From NCBI RefSeq assembly GCF_018555455.1, contig NZ_JAFEJU010000001.1:1-64000 (forward strand): a DNA stretch of 64,000 nt, in the 5' to 3' direction. A program made the translations under genes and the position numbers. A model generated the notes under the pieces. The model saw only the letters and a list, made by a program, of their open reading frames with translations, did not search any database and was not told the DNA's origin. This document shows positions 36,012 to 44,010 of the stretch, piece after piece. Source of the DNA: Bifidobacterium colobi. GTDB lineage: Bacteria; Actinomycetota; Actinomycetes; Actinomycetales; Bifidobacteriaceae. The first letter of the stretch is position 1. Every line of letters starts with the position of its first letter.

Positions 36012-36036
36012 TACGTAAGTTCGCCTATTGTTCATT
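36012..36036 (-). promoter_or_regulatory. candidate Pho box and TACGTA element upstream of the kinase gene
   Basis: TACGTA at 36012-36017 is followed by GTTC at 36019-36022 and GTTC at 36030-36033, an 11-base period. The block is 45-66 bases before the kinase start. Confidence 0.45.
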
Positions 36037-36100
36037 TCCACTGCGGCATTCGCGCAATAATCATCGCCATGCCACGGGCCAACCAGCGCACAGCCAATAC

Positions 36101-36141
36101 GCGAAAACGGTGCCGCCCATAGCAGACAACACCGTTTTCGC
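36101..36141. terminator. hairpin after the MHS transporter
   Basis: GCGAAAACGGTG (36101-36112) pairs with CACCGTTTTCGC (36130-36141). It is 41 bases after the transporter stop and separates it from the kinase promoter. Confidence 0.75.
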
Positions 36142-36181
36142 GAGTACTGTTCAGCTGCAGAGTGCGCAGCGAATCAATCGG

Positions 36182-37495
36182 TCACAGCTCGTAATCCTTG
36201 TCCTTGCTTTCCTTGATCAGGAACAGGGCAAGCAGTGCGAGAGCAGCCATAATGGCCATGTACCAGCCCACACCGGCAACACCGAACTTCGAGGTGACCA
36301 GTGCCTGGGCGATGGTCGGAGCGAAAGCACCACCGAAGATGGCGGCCAAGTTGTAGCTCAGGCCAGCACCGGAGTAGCGTACGTGCACCGGGAAGAGCTC
36401 CGGCAGGTAAGCGCCGCACGGTCCGAACAAGCTGCCCATGAACACGAAGCCCACGCACAGGAAGATCATGATGTGGGCTGCGGAGTGCACCAGCAGCAGC
36501 GGGGTGAAGAAGCTGAACACCAGCGTGCAGAAGGTCGCTGCAATCAGCACCTTCTTGCGGCCGATCTTATCGGCGTACACGCAGGAGATGATGATGAAGA
36601 TGGCGAAGAACACCACGGAGGTCATCTGCATAAGCAGGTACTCACCCTGAGTGAAGTGCAGACCCTTGACGCCGTAGGCCAGCGACCAAGTGCCGAGGAT
36701 GTAGAACAGGGTGTAGGTGATGCCCATAGCCACAGTGCCGAGAAGGACTTCCTTCCAGTACGGCAGCAGATCGGTGAGCGGGTGCTTGGAGGTACGCTTC
36801 TCGTTGGAAGCCTTCTGGAACACCGGGGTCTCAGACATACGAGCACGCACGTACAGGCCGATAGCCACGAGCACTGCGGAGCACAGGAACGGGATACGCC
36901 AACCGAAGGCCACCATCTGTTCCTGGCTCAGGTTGGATTCAAGCAGCAGGTTCAGGCCGTAGGCGCAGAAGAAGCCAATCGGAGCGCCAAGGTTCGGGAA
37001 GGAACCGTACAGGGCACGCTTATCGGCCGGAGCGTTCTCGGTGGCCACCAGTGCGGCGCCGGACCATTCACCAGCGAGACCCACACCCTGGCATGCACGG
37101 CATATGCACAGAATCACCACGGACCAAGCGCCGATCTGGTCGTAGCCCGGCAGGCAGCCGACCAGGAAGGTGGCGATGCCCATGGTCATCAGGGCGATGA
37201 CCAGCGTCTTCTTGCGGCCCATCTTGTCGCCGAAGTGGCCGAACAGCATGGAGCCGAACGGACGAGCCAGGAAGGAGACGGCGAAAGTGACGAACGCCAT
37301 CAGCGTGGCCAGAGCCTGATTGGACTTGGCGACTTCGGTGAAGAACACCATGCCGAAGTAGCTGGCGGCTGCAATGGAATAGCAGTAGTTATCGTAGAAT
37401 TCGATGGCCGTACCGACCATGGACGCGGCGATGATCTCAGGAACCGAATCCTTCTTCACGGGTTCCTTGGTGGCCGCAGTAGCAGTTGCAGACAT
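36182..37495 (-). CDS. MHS-family (MFS) metabolite:H+ symporter
   Basis: A 437-residue transporter with 12 helices. SMVGTAIEFYDNYCYSIAAA, the motif GHFGDKMGRKKTLVIALMTMG and CRACQGVGLAGEWSGAAL place it in the MHS group (shikimate, proline/betaine, dicarboxylate carriers). Substrate is unknown. Nearness of two DAHP synthase genes makes shikimate a thought, not a claim. Start ATG 37495 is chosen with GAGAGGG upstream; ATG 37513 is an alternative. Confidence 0.88.
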   Translation of the reverse strand: MSATATAATKEPVKKDSVPEIIAASMVGTAIEFYDNYCYSIAAASYFGMVFFTEVAKSNQALATLMAFVTFAVSFLARPFGSMLFGHFGDKMGRKKTLVIALMTMGIATFLVGCLPGYDQIGAWSVVILCICRACQGVGLAGEWSGAALVATENAPADKRALYGSFPNLGAPIGFFCAYGLNLLLESNLSQEQMVAFGWRIPFLCSAVLVAIGLYVRARMSETPVFQKASNEKRTSKHPLTDLLPYWKEVLLGTVAMGITYTLFYILGTWSLAYGVKGLHFTQGEYLLMQMTSVVFFAIFIIISCVYADKIGRKKVLIAATFCTLVFSFFTPLLLVHSAAHIMIFLCVGFVFMGSLFGPCGAYLPELFPVHVRYSGAGLSYNLAAIFGGAFAPTIAQALVTSKFGVAGVGWYMAIMAALALLALFLIKESKDKDYEL

Positions 37496-37884
37496 AATCC
37501 CTCTCTTCATCATGCTGCGATTTCTTCATTCTCATGCAGCATGTGTGCCATAACATCGATTGGTGCTTCGACGTTGTGCATGGCATAAAGCTTGGAGCAC
37601 AACGACAGGCTAGTGGGAGAAGGACTGGTTACGGCTTGTGGCCACAGCAACGTTCCCCACACATCGCTGTGCCTGTTGCACGAGTATGGCCTACAGCGCG
37701 GAAAGGGATGTGGAAGCGTTCACTATGTGAACGCAGTGAGATGATGGTTCGCTTGCGCTATGGAGATGAAGGTTCCTCCGTGTTCTTCTCTCCCCGCCTG
37801 TTACGCACCCAGCCCCCCCCTCATCAGAGGGGGCTGGGTGAGCACTGCTACTCCGAAGACGGTTCTACGAGCAGGCACAATGCG
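37496..37884. other. spacer between the MHS transporter and mtnN
   Basis: No gene was seen in these 389 bases. They hold a perfect 8-bp palindrome GCGTTCAC-TAT-GTGAACGC (37716-37734), a possible operator for the transporter, and a GC-rich hairpin (37806-37840) that belongs to the two-hairpin repeat family and probably ends the mtnN transcript. Confidence 0.65.
37788..37840. repeat. two-hairpin intergenic repeat, copy 3
   Basis: CTCCCC...CACCCAGCCCCC, then a loop, then GGGGGCTGGGTG. The inner stem 37806-37817/37829-37840 is strong. It resembles the copies at 8249, 19600 and 60151. Confidence 0.6.
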
Positions 37885-38598
37885 CTACAGGCGCTTGACG
37901 ATGTCCACGGCAAGACGGGCCGCGGTGTCGGCGTATTCAGAAATGTCGAATTCCTTGAACACTTCGTAATCCGTATCCGCATTGTCGGACAGCGCGCGAA
38001 TTACCAGTGCCGGGATCTCATTGCGGGCGGCGACCTGCGCCACAGCGGCACCCTCCATCTCCACCGCATCCGCACCAGTCAGGCGAATGACCTCGCTGAC
38101 TTTCTCAGGAGTGTCCACAAAGTAATTACCGGACGCAATAATGCCTGTGATATGCGTAATGCCGGCATTGCTTAATGCCTGATCAGCCACTTCCAGCAGT
38201 TTCGGATCAGAGAAGAACTCCTGCACCGGCTTCTCCTCGGTGCCGGGCTTCCACTGGCCCACCAAGCGCATATCAGTGTCAAGGTAGCGCAGTGTGCCGC
38301 CGAGCACCACATCATTGATATGCAGATGCTTGTTGAGATTGCCGGCGATGCCGCTGAAAATCACAGCATCGGGGCTGAACTCGTCGATCAGCAGCTGAGC
38401 AGTGGCTGCGGCATTCACCAGACCCATGCCGCCCACCGTGGCCGCAACCTTAATCACATCGGAACCAAAGGAGTCCACAGTGCCCACAGCAATATCGAGA
38501 CTGCCCTTGTTCACATGCTTCACATGCGTCAGCGACTTGGCGATCAACGCCACTTCCTCATGCAATGCACCAATGATGGCAACGGTTTTCATGCCCAT
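37885..38598 (-). CDS. mtnN: 5'-methylthioadenosine/S-adenosylhomocysteine nucleosidase
   Basis: A 237-residue enzyme removes adenine from MTA and SAH. Family motifs are VAIIGALHEEVALI, FSGIAGNLNKHLHINDVVLG and ADAVEMEGAAVAQVA (substrate Glu). RALSDNADTD contains the catalytic Asp. AAAGGA precedes ATG 38598. It follows the DAHP synthase gene by 14 bases, so they are probably one transcript. It may also feed autoinducer-2 metabolism, but no luxS is present here. Confidence 0.96.
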   Translation of the reverse strand: MGMKTVAIIGALHEEVALIAKSLTHVKHVNKGSLDIAVGTVDSFGSDVIKVAATVGGMGLVNAAATAQLLIDEFSPDAVIFSGIAGNLNKHLHINDVVLGGTLRYLDTDMRLVGQWKPGTEEKPVQEFFSDPKLLEVADQALSNAGITHITGIIASGNYFVDTPEKVSEVIRLTGADAVEMEGAAVAQVAARNEIPALVIRALSDNADTDYEVFKEFDISEYADTAARLAVDIVKRL

Positions 38599-38612
38599 GC
38601 GAAATCCTTTCC

Positions 38613-39845
38613 TTACTTCCAACGACGTGCGGCCACAGCCTCGGCGAGCTCATGCAGCAGCGCTTCGGTATCAGGCCAGCTGATGCACTTATCGGTGATG
38701 GACTTGCCATACACCAACTGATCAAGCGGTGCGGCCTTCTGGTTGCCGCCCTCGATGAAGCTTTCCATCATGATGCCGGTGATGCCGCGCTCACCCTGCG
38801 CTATACGGCGAGCGATATCACGCACCACTTCGGCCTGGCGATGCTCATCCTTGCCGGAGTTGCCGTGTGAGCAGTCCACGATCAAACCATGGGCAGCGGC
38901 GGAATCACCCGGCATTTCATCGCGAATCGTATCCATTGCCTTGGCCACCGAGGCAGCGTCATAGTTCGGGCCATGAATCGAGCCGCGCAACACCACATGG
39001 CAATCGGGATTGCCGAGCGTTTCCACCGCGCAGGCGCGACCCAGATGGTCGATGCCGAAGAACGTGTGCTGCTGAGCGGCGGCGAAGCATCCGTTGACTG
39101 CCGCTTTCACCGACCCATCAGTCGCATTCTTGAAGCCCACCGGCATCGATAGGCCACTAGCCAGCTGACGATGAACCTGGCTTTCGGTATTGCGAGCGCC
39201 AATGGCACCCCAGCTCACCGCATCGGCAATGAACTGCGGGCTCGTGGGCTCCAAAAACTCCGTGGCTGCAGCCAAGCCCTCATCCAATACGCCGAGCAGC
39301 GTCTTGCGAGCCATCAACAGGCCCTTCTTGATGTGATGGCTGCCATCAATATCCGGGTCGTTGATCAGACCCTTCCATCCCACCGTGGTACGCGGCTTCT
39401 CAAAGTACACGCGCATTACAATGAGCAGCTCGCGCTCAGTCTCTTTCATCACCTTGGCCAAGCGATGCGCATAATCAAGCGCAGCCTTGGGATCATGCAC
39501 CGAGCAGGGGCCAACAATCACCAGCAGACGATCATCCTGACCATAGAGGCATGCGCGAATCTCATCGCGCGAATAGGCGACAATCTCCTGCGCCTGCGCA
39601 CTGAGCGGCAGCTCGGCAAGCACCTGGGCAGGTGTGGGTAGCGGCTCAAGTTCCAGAACACGGCGATTGATGATGCGACTGACGCCGACCTGGTCCTCCC
39701 AACGTGGCACATCGGTGGCAATCAGCGGATTCTTGCCTTCGCCCATGGCTTGGCGAATGGCGCGAAGCTCTTCAGGCGTGTTTAACGGCTGCGGACCGAC
39801 CTGTAACGGGTTTACGGTCGGCGGTACGCCTTGCTGCTGCTGCAT
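38613..39845 (-). CDS. class I 3-deoxy-7-phosphoheptulonate synthase, copy 1
   Basis: The 410-residue enzyme condenses PEP with erythrose 4-phosphate, the first step to aromatic amino acids. VIVGPCSVHDP, MRVYFEKPRTTVGWKGLINDPDIDGS, WGAIGARNTESQVHRQLASGLSMPVGFKNATDG and DCSHGNSGKDEHRQ are AroF/G/H active-site motifs. An N-terminal ~40 residues are extra and polar. AAGGAG precedes ATG 39845. A paralogue lies at 41123-42253. Two 20-bp repeats lie upstream. Confidence 0.95.
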   Translation of the reverse strand: MQQQQGVPPTVNPLQVGPQPLNTPEELRAIRQAMGEGKNPLIATDVPRWEDQVGVSRIINRRVLELEPLPTPAQVLAELPLSAQAQEIVAYSRDEIRACLYGQDDRLLVIVGPCSVHDPKAALDYAHRLAKVMKETERELLIVMRVYFEKPRTTVGWKGLINDPDIDGSHHIKKGLLMARKTLLGVLDEGLAAATEFLEPTSPQFIADAVSWGAIGARNTESQVHRQLASGLSMPVGFKNATDGSVKAAVNGCFAAAQQHTFFGIDHLGRACAVETLGNPDCHVVLRGSIHGPNYDAASVAKAMDTIRDEMPGDSAAAHGLIVDCSHGNSGKDEHRQAEVVRDIARRIAQGERGITGIMMESFIEGGNQKAAPLDQLVYGKSITDKCISWPDTEALLHELAEAVAARRWK

Positions 39846-39959
39846 GTCTTGTACTCCTTGTGACTCATCCTCACCAAGAATACCCAACCATAGCGGCAAG
39901 GGGAAAGGAACCATGGAAGCTGTCGCCGGAAGAATGCTTGCGGGTTTATCTGGATATAT

Positions 39960-40040
39960 TCAGTGGCGTATTTTTTCGAGATTTTCCCTAACCTCGTGAA
40001 AACAAGCCACTCACGCTGTCTCAGTGGCGTATTTTTTCGA
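39960..40040. repeat. two 20-bp direct repeats upstream of DAHP synthase copy 1
   Basis: TCAGTGGCGTATTTTTTCGA occurs exactly at 39960-39979 and 40021-40040 (61-base period). They lie 115 and 176 bases before the copy 1 start, next to an AT-rich -10-like ATATATCC on the minus strand. The inner copy would sit at the -35 region. The outer copy is directly after the AbiEi-like stop. Confidence 0.7.
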
Positions 40041-40048
40041 AATGAGAG

Positions 40049-41005
40049 TTATGCCACCAACTTCGGCACTCCAATCGAATCCAACTTGTCCTCCAAGCGG
40101 CGAGGAACCATCAAATCCTCGTAATACACATGGACGATGCCAGTAACTCCTTGAGATTTCAGATGCTGCTCGCGGTGACGTTCATAATCCAACTTGGATT
40201 GGAGACTGGCTCGGTTCTTATTAGCCCCATCCGCATACTTCGCCATACCGTCATACTCGGCAACAATGATGCGACCGTCTGCCAACTTCCAACAAGAATC
40301 AACCCGATAAGGCGCCACTGGATTATCGGGATTATCGAATTCCACTTGCAGCATCGGTACGGCATACTGTCGTTCGATCATCAGACCGCGGAATAACGAT
40401 TCGCCTCCATTCTCACTACGAGAATCCGCGTAACGCACCAGTCTCCGTATCGCTTGTTCATCGCACACGGTTTGCAGCGCCATCGCTTCGATTTCCTCGC
40501 ATGAAGCCAAACCCTTACGCAACGTCGAATCGATAATGGCCAAGGATTGCGCAAACGGATATCCGGCACAATCGATAACCATCCGAGCGGGGGTCACAAG
40601 ACAAATCCCCTGCTCCACCTGTTGAGGAATCCTGTTCATGTACACACGCACCAGGCGAGATTCATCGGCACCGCCAATACCACCATGAGCAGCCACATAT
40701 ATCTTCCCATCATGCAATAGGCGGGAATGTTGCACCCCATATACGCAAGCCGCGCTCAATCCCGTGAACACCCATGAAGGATGCTTATGCGCCAATCCGC
40801 GAATCACGTGCAGCGATTGTTGCTCTTTATTCAACGTATGCCAGTAATCGAAGTCAGCATACAAATTGCGATATGGCGAAACTAATTCACCCGCAACAAG
40901 GCGGCGCCGCAATGCTTTGCGTTGCGCATCAGTAGTTCCCGATGCGCAACGCAAATCCGATTGTGCGGAACGGAGTAAAGCGGCGACTTCTTTGTGCTCT
41001 TTCAT
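40049..41005 (-). CDS. AbiEi/DUF559-like protein, unknown function
   Basis: A 318-residue protein. The N-terminus is a winged-helix type with an Arg-rich block (KALRRRLVAGELVSPYRNLYAD), then GLSAACVYGVQHS, which resembles AbiEi antitoxin-like proteins. The C-terminus (~215-300: ESLFRGLMIE, VDSCWKLADGRIIVAEYDGMAKYAD, LDYERHREQHLKSQGVTG) is like a DUF559/Vsr-type endonuclease, with Asp and Glu-Asp positions preserved. The family is common in actinobacteria and its role is unproven. It sits between two DAHP synthases. Confidence 0.7.
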   Translation of the reverse strand: MKEHKEVAALLRSAQSDLRCASGTTDAQRKALRRRLVAGELVSPYRNLYADFDYWHTLNKEQQSLHVIRGLAHKHPSWVFTGLSAACVYGVQHSRLLHDGKIYVAAHGGIGGADESRLVRVYMNRIPQQVEQGICLVTPARMVIDCAGYPFAQSLAIIDSTLRKGLASCEEIEAMALQTVCDEQAIRRLVRYADSRSENGGESLFRGLMIERQYAVPMLQVEFDNPDNPVAPYRVDSCWKLADGRIIVAEYDGMAKYADGANKNRASLQSKLDYERHREQHLKSQGVTGIVHVYYEDLMVPRRLEDKLDSIGVPKLVA

Positions 41006-41079
41006 GATTTGAGCATATGGATGTCAAAGCCGCGCGCGCAAGCGCTACTCAACAATGTGCATACTATGACGCAGTACAA

Positions 41080-41114
41080 AGTGTTGTGGATAACTTTGAG
41101 TTATCCACAACACT
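41080..41114 (-). terminator. 16-bp perfect hairpin carrying two DnaA-box sequences
   Basis: The arms 41080-41095 and 41099-41114 are perfectly complementary around TTG, followed by TTTGT on the minus strand. They contain TGTGGATAA (41085-41093) and TTATCCACA (41101-41109), each a perfect E. coli-type DnaA box in opposite orientation. It lies nine bases after the copy 2 DAHP synthase stop. Confidence 0.75.
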
Positions 41115-41122
41115 AAGTCGAG

Positions 41123-42253
41123 CTACAGTACACGACGGGCGGTGACGGCGTCGGCTAACGTGTGCAGGAGCTCGTTGGTACGATTCCACGGCACGCAGGC
41201 ATCGGTGACGGACTGCCCGTAGACCAGCTGATCAAGCGGGGCCGGCTTCTGATGGCCGCCGACGAGGAAGCTCTCCATCATCACACCGGTAATGCCCGGC
41301 TCGCCCTTGGCCAGACGGTCGGCGATCTCCTCGACAACCTCAGCTTCGCGGACCTCGTTCTTACCGCAGTTGCCATGAGCGGCATCGATGACCAAGCCGT
41401 ACTGGCTGGGGCCTGAAGCCTTGGAAGCCTTCAATGCCTCCAGCGCCTTGCGCACTGATTCGGCATCATAGTTCGGACCAGAGCTGGAACCGCGCAACAC
41501 CAGATGGCAATCAGGGTTGCCCTTGGTTTCAGCGGAGATAACGCGACCATCCAGATTAATGGACAGGAAATGATGCTCGAAACCTGCGGTATAGCAGGAA
41601 TCAGCAGCGGCTTTGATGGAACCATCAGTGGAATTCTTGAATCCCACTGGCATCGACAGGCCACTGGCCAGCTCGCGGTGGACCTGGCTCTCGGTATTGC
41701 GCGCACCGATAGCACCCCAGCTGATGGCATCGCAGATGTACTGCGGAGTGATGGGATCCAACCATTCGGTGGCGGCGGGCAAGCCGAGGCTCAGCACGTC
41801 GGTCAGCACCTTACGGGCCAGCCACATGCCCTTACGAATATTGAACCGACCATCCAGATCGGGATCGTTGATCAGACCCTTCCAGCCGATGGTGGTACGC
41901 GGCTTCTCGAAGTACACGCGCATCACAATCACCAAACGGTCTTCCAGCTCACGCTTGACTGCAGCCAGTTTCTCGGCATACTCGTGCGCGGCCTTGGGAT
42001 CATGAATGGAACACGGGCCAACGATAACCAGCAGACGATCATCACGACCGTTCAACACATCGCGGATTTCCTGACGGGAATGCAGCACCAGCTCACTCAT
42101 CTCATCAGTGAGCGGCTGCTCCTTCAAAAACGCGCGAGGCGCCGGAATTGGGTCGAGCTGACGGATATTGACATCAACCGTCTCAGGAAAGACGGCCTGC
42201 TCCCCCAAACGACGTTCGTCTTCGGAACTATCCGGACCACGAAGTGCTGCCAT
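41123..42253 (-). CDS. class I 3-deoxy-7-phosphoheptulonate synthase, copy 2
   Basis: A 376-residue paralogue of 38613-39845. It carries VIVGPCSIHDP, MRVYFEKPRTTIGWKGLINDPDLDG, WGAIGARNTESQVHRELASGLSMPVGFKNSTDG and DAAHGNCGKNEVREAE. The two copies probably differ in feedback control, which cannot be read here. I chose ATG 42253 with GGAG 8 bases before; a longer frame to 42397 runs through a terminator-like stem. The end is marked by the hairpin at 41080-41114. Confidence 0.94.
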   Translation of the reverse strand: MAALRGPDSSEDERRLGEQAVFPETVDVNIRQLDPIPAPRAFLKEQPLTDEMSELVLHSRQEIRDVLNGRDDRLLVIVGPCSIHDPKAAHEYAEKLAAVKRELEDRLVIVMRVYFEKPRTTIGWKGLINDPDLDGRFNIRKGMWLARKVLTDVLSLGLPAATEWLDPITPQYICDAISWGAIGARNTESQVHRELASGLSMPVGFKNSTDGSIKAAADSCYTAGFEHHFLSINLDGRVISAETKGNPDCHLVLRGSSSGPNYDAESVRKALEALKASKASGPSQYGLVIDAAHGNCGKNEVREAEVVEEIADRLAKGEPGITGVMMESFLVGGHQKPAPLDQLVYGQSVTDACVPWNRTNELLHTLADAVTARRVL

Positions 42254-42327
42254 GCCGACTCTCCTCTCTCTTCTCCGATTGATAAGCATGCAAAGACGTA
42301 AGTCTACCTGCGTGTCGGCAGATATGG

Positions 42328-42362
42328 AAACGCCCGGCCGTTTTGTGGACGGTCGGGCGTTT
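42328..42362. terminator. hairpin upstream of DAHP synthase copy 2
   Basis: AAACGCCCGGCCG pairs with CGGTCGGGCGTTT (one G-T) around a short loop. It may be a second terminator of the pepC transcript. Confidence 0.55.
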
Positions 42363-42461
42363 GTACCCATCAGGCCAAAGCTCTCCGAGCCCTGCAATTA
42401 AGGAGCCGCCTTCGGCGGCACTCAGTATTACCTCGCCGCTGTCGCGGCTCGGCGCGCTCGC

Positions 42462-42484
42462 GAAAGAGCCCACCGGGCTCTTTC
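42462..42484 (-). terminator. hairpin adjacent to the pepC stop
   Basis: GAAAGAGCCC (42462-42471) pairs with GGGCTCTTTC (42475-42484), directly after the pepC stop. Confidence 0.7.
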
Positions 42485-43828
42485 TTATGCGAGCGCGCCC
42501 ATCGGATCCCATGCGGGGAGCATGGTTGCCGGCTCTTCGAGGGCCTTCTGGTATTCCTCGGGGAGCATGGTCTTCGGGACGGCGACCTCGTAGACGTACT
42601 CGGTGAACCAGTCGTCGGACATGGTGAAGTAGCCCTTGTCGGCGATCTTGGAACCCCAGGAGTTCTCCACACGCCAGCGGCGGGTGGAACCGTCGTCGGC
42701 CACGTCCACGCCGGCGAACGCCATGGCGTGGTTCATAGCGGAATCACCGAAACGCACGCGGGCTTCCTTATCGAGATCGAAGTCCACGTCGTACACCTTG
42801 CCGTATTCGAACAGATCGGTGGCCCAAGCGCCGTTCTCGCGGTCCATGAACGGGTGGCAGTCGGCACCGAACCACACCGGGATGCCCTGCTCGACCAAAA
42901 TCTGTTTGACGCAGTCCTTCATGAACTGGTTCGGCACGTTAAGGTACTCGGTGGCATCGCCGCCGGCCACATTACCCAGGTGCTCGATACCGATTTTCTT
43001 GCCCTTGGCATGCTCGGCACGCGGATCATCCACGAGGCACACGTAGTCTTCGAGACCAGCCGGGCCAACGTACTTCTTCCAGAACTCCACCGGCGTAATC
43101 TCACCGTCACGGTGGAATTCGCCGTCCTTGTCGGTCCACTCCCAATCGAAGGAGACCGGCGGCTCACCCAAGTGAATGGTGAGGATGCGGTGACCGGCAG
43201 CAGTGGTATCAGCCACAATCTGATCGATGGCAGCCTGATCGCCGGAGGCAGCGTACATGTGTGCCACGGCAGTGTGCAGCAGAGCACGCAACTGCACGTT
43301 CATCTCACGGGTGTTCTTGGAGGATTCGGTCTCCGGGAACAGGTCCTTCGGCACGGCACCGTACTTCTTGTACACGTTCATAGCCATGGTCCACTGGCCA
43401 CCATCACCCATCACATCGGCGAGCAGGTGCTGCACCAGACGGGAGTCGGACGGTTCGCCGGCTGCCACCAGAGCGGCCATATCCTTCAGGAAGTAGTTGA
43501 CGCGCTCCAGCTTGTCGTAGTACATCGCGTAGTTCTGGGAGAACTCGAACTCCTTGAGGTTCATGTTCTTCTTGGCGATGAAACGGGCCACGTTCAGGGA
43601 GCTGAACAGCCAGCAACGGCCGGAACGATCCTGATGGGTGGCTTCGCCGTTATCAACCACGGTGGAGAATCGGCGCTGCAGCAGGCGGGCGCGATCATAG
43701 TTGCGGGCCACCTTCTCAATTCCGGCTGCGGTCACGGCGTTCATGGCCAGACGGCTGGTGCCGTCGGCGTCGAACTCGTCACGCAGTGCGTTCAGCGCTT
43801 CGCCGGTGAGCGGCGTCAGTTCACTCAT
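42485..43828 (-). CDS. pepC: aminopeptidase C (bleomycin-hydrolase family)
   Basis: A 447-residue C1-type cytosolic cysteine aminopeptidase. The catalytic Cys72 is in QDRSGRCWLFSSLN, His in SAMNHAMAFAGVD, and Asn in RVENSWGSK. It usually works as a hexamer and trims peptides from the N-terminus. Length and layout fit PepC fully. It probably starts at ATG 43828 and is monocistronic. The preceding inverted-repeat block is at 43953-44004. Confidence 0.97.
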   Translation of the reverse strand: MSELTPLTGEALNALRDEFDADGTSRLAMNAVTAAGIEKVARNYDRARLLQRRFSTVVDNGEATHQDRSGRCWLFSSLNVARFIAKKNMNLKEFEFSQNYAMYYDKLERVNYFLKDMAALVAAGEPSDSRLVQHLLADVMGDGGQWTMAMNVYKKYGAVPKDLFPETESSKNTREMNVQLRALLHTAVAHMYAASGDQAAIDQIVADTTAAGHRILTIHLGEPPVSFDWEWTDKDGEFHRDGEITPVEFWKKYVGPAGLEDYVCLVDDPRAEHAKGKKIGIEHLGNVAGGDATEYLNVPNQFMKDCVKQILVEQGIPVWFGADCHPFMDRENGAWATDLFEYGKVYDVDFDLDKEARVRFGDSAMNHAMAFAGVDVADDGSTRRWRVENSWGSKIADKGYFTMSDDWFTEYVYEVAVPKTMLPEEYQKALEEPATMLPAWDPMGALA

Positions 43829-43952
43829 GTCTACTCCTTCTTTGGATTGGTGCGCTTGTGGCGCGGTTTACCAACGACTGCGACACCTGGCGCAAGTGCA
43901 CAGGTGCCGCAGTTCTTTTGCCTCTAGCAGTGTAGTCGAGGGCTTGTCCTTA

Positions 43953-44004
43953 GTGATTCGGTACTGAAGTGATCCGGTACTGAGATGATTCAGTACCGAA
44001 GCAC
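43953..44004. repeat. three copies of a GGTACTGA block forming alternative hairpins
   Basis: GTGATTCGGTACTGAA (43953-43968) pairs with TTCAGTACCGAAGCAC (43989-44004, one mismatch). A middle copy CCGGTACTGA at ~43974-43983 can pair with the same right arm. Only one hairpin can form at once. It lies after the DivIVA-like stop and ~125 bases before pepC. Confidence 0.6.
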
Positions 44005-44010
44005 TCAGGA

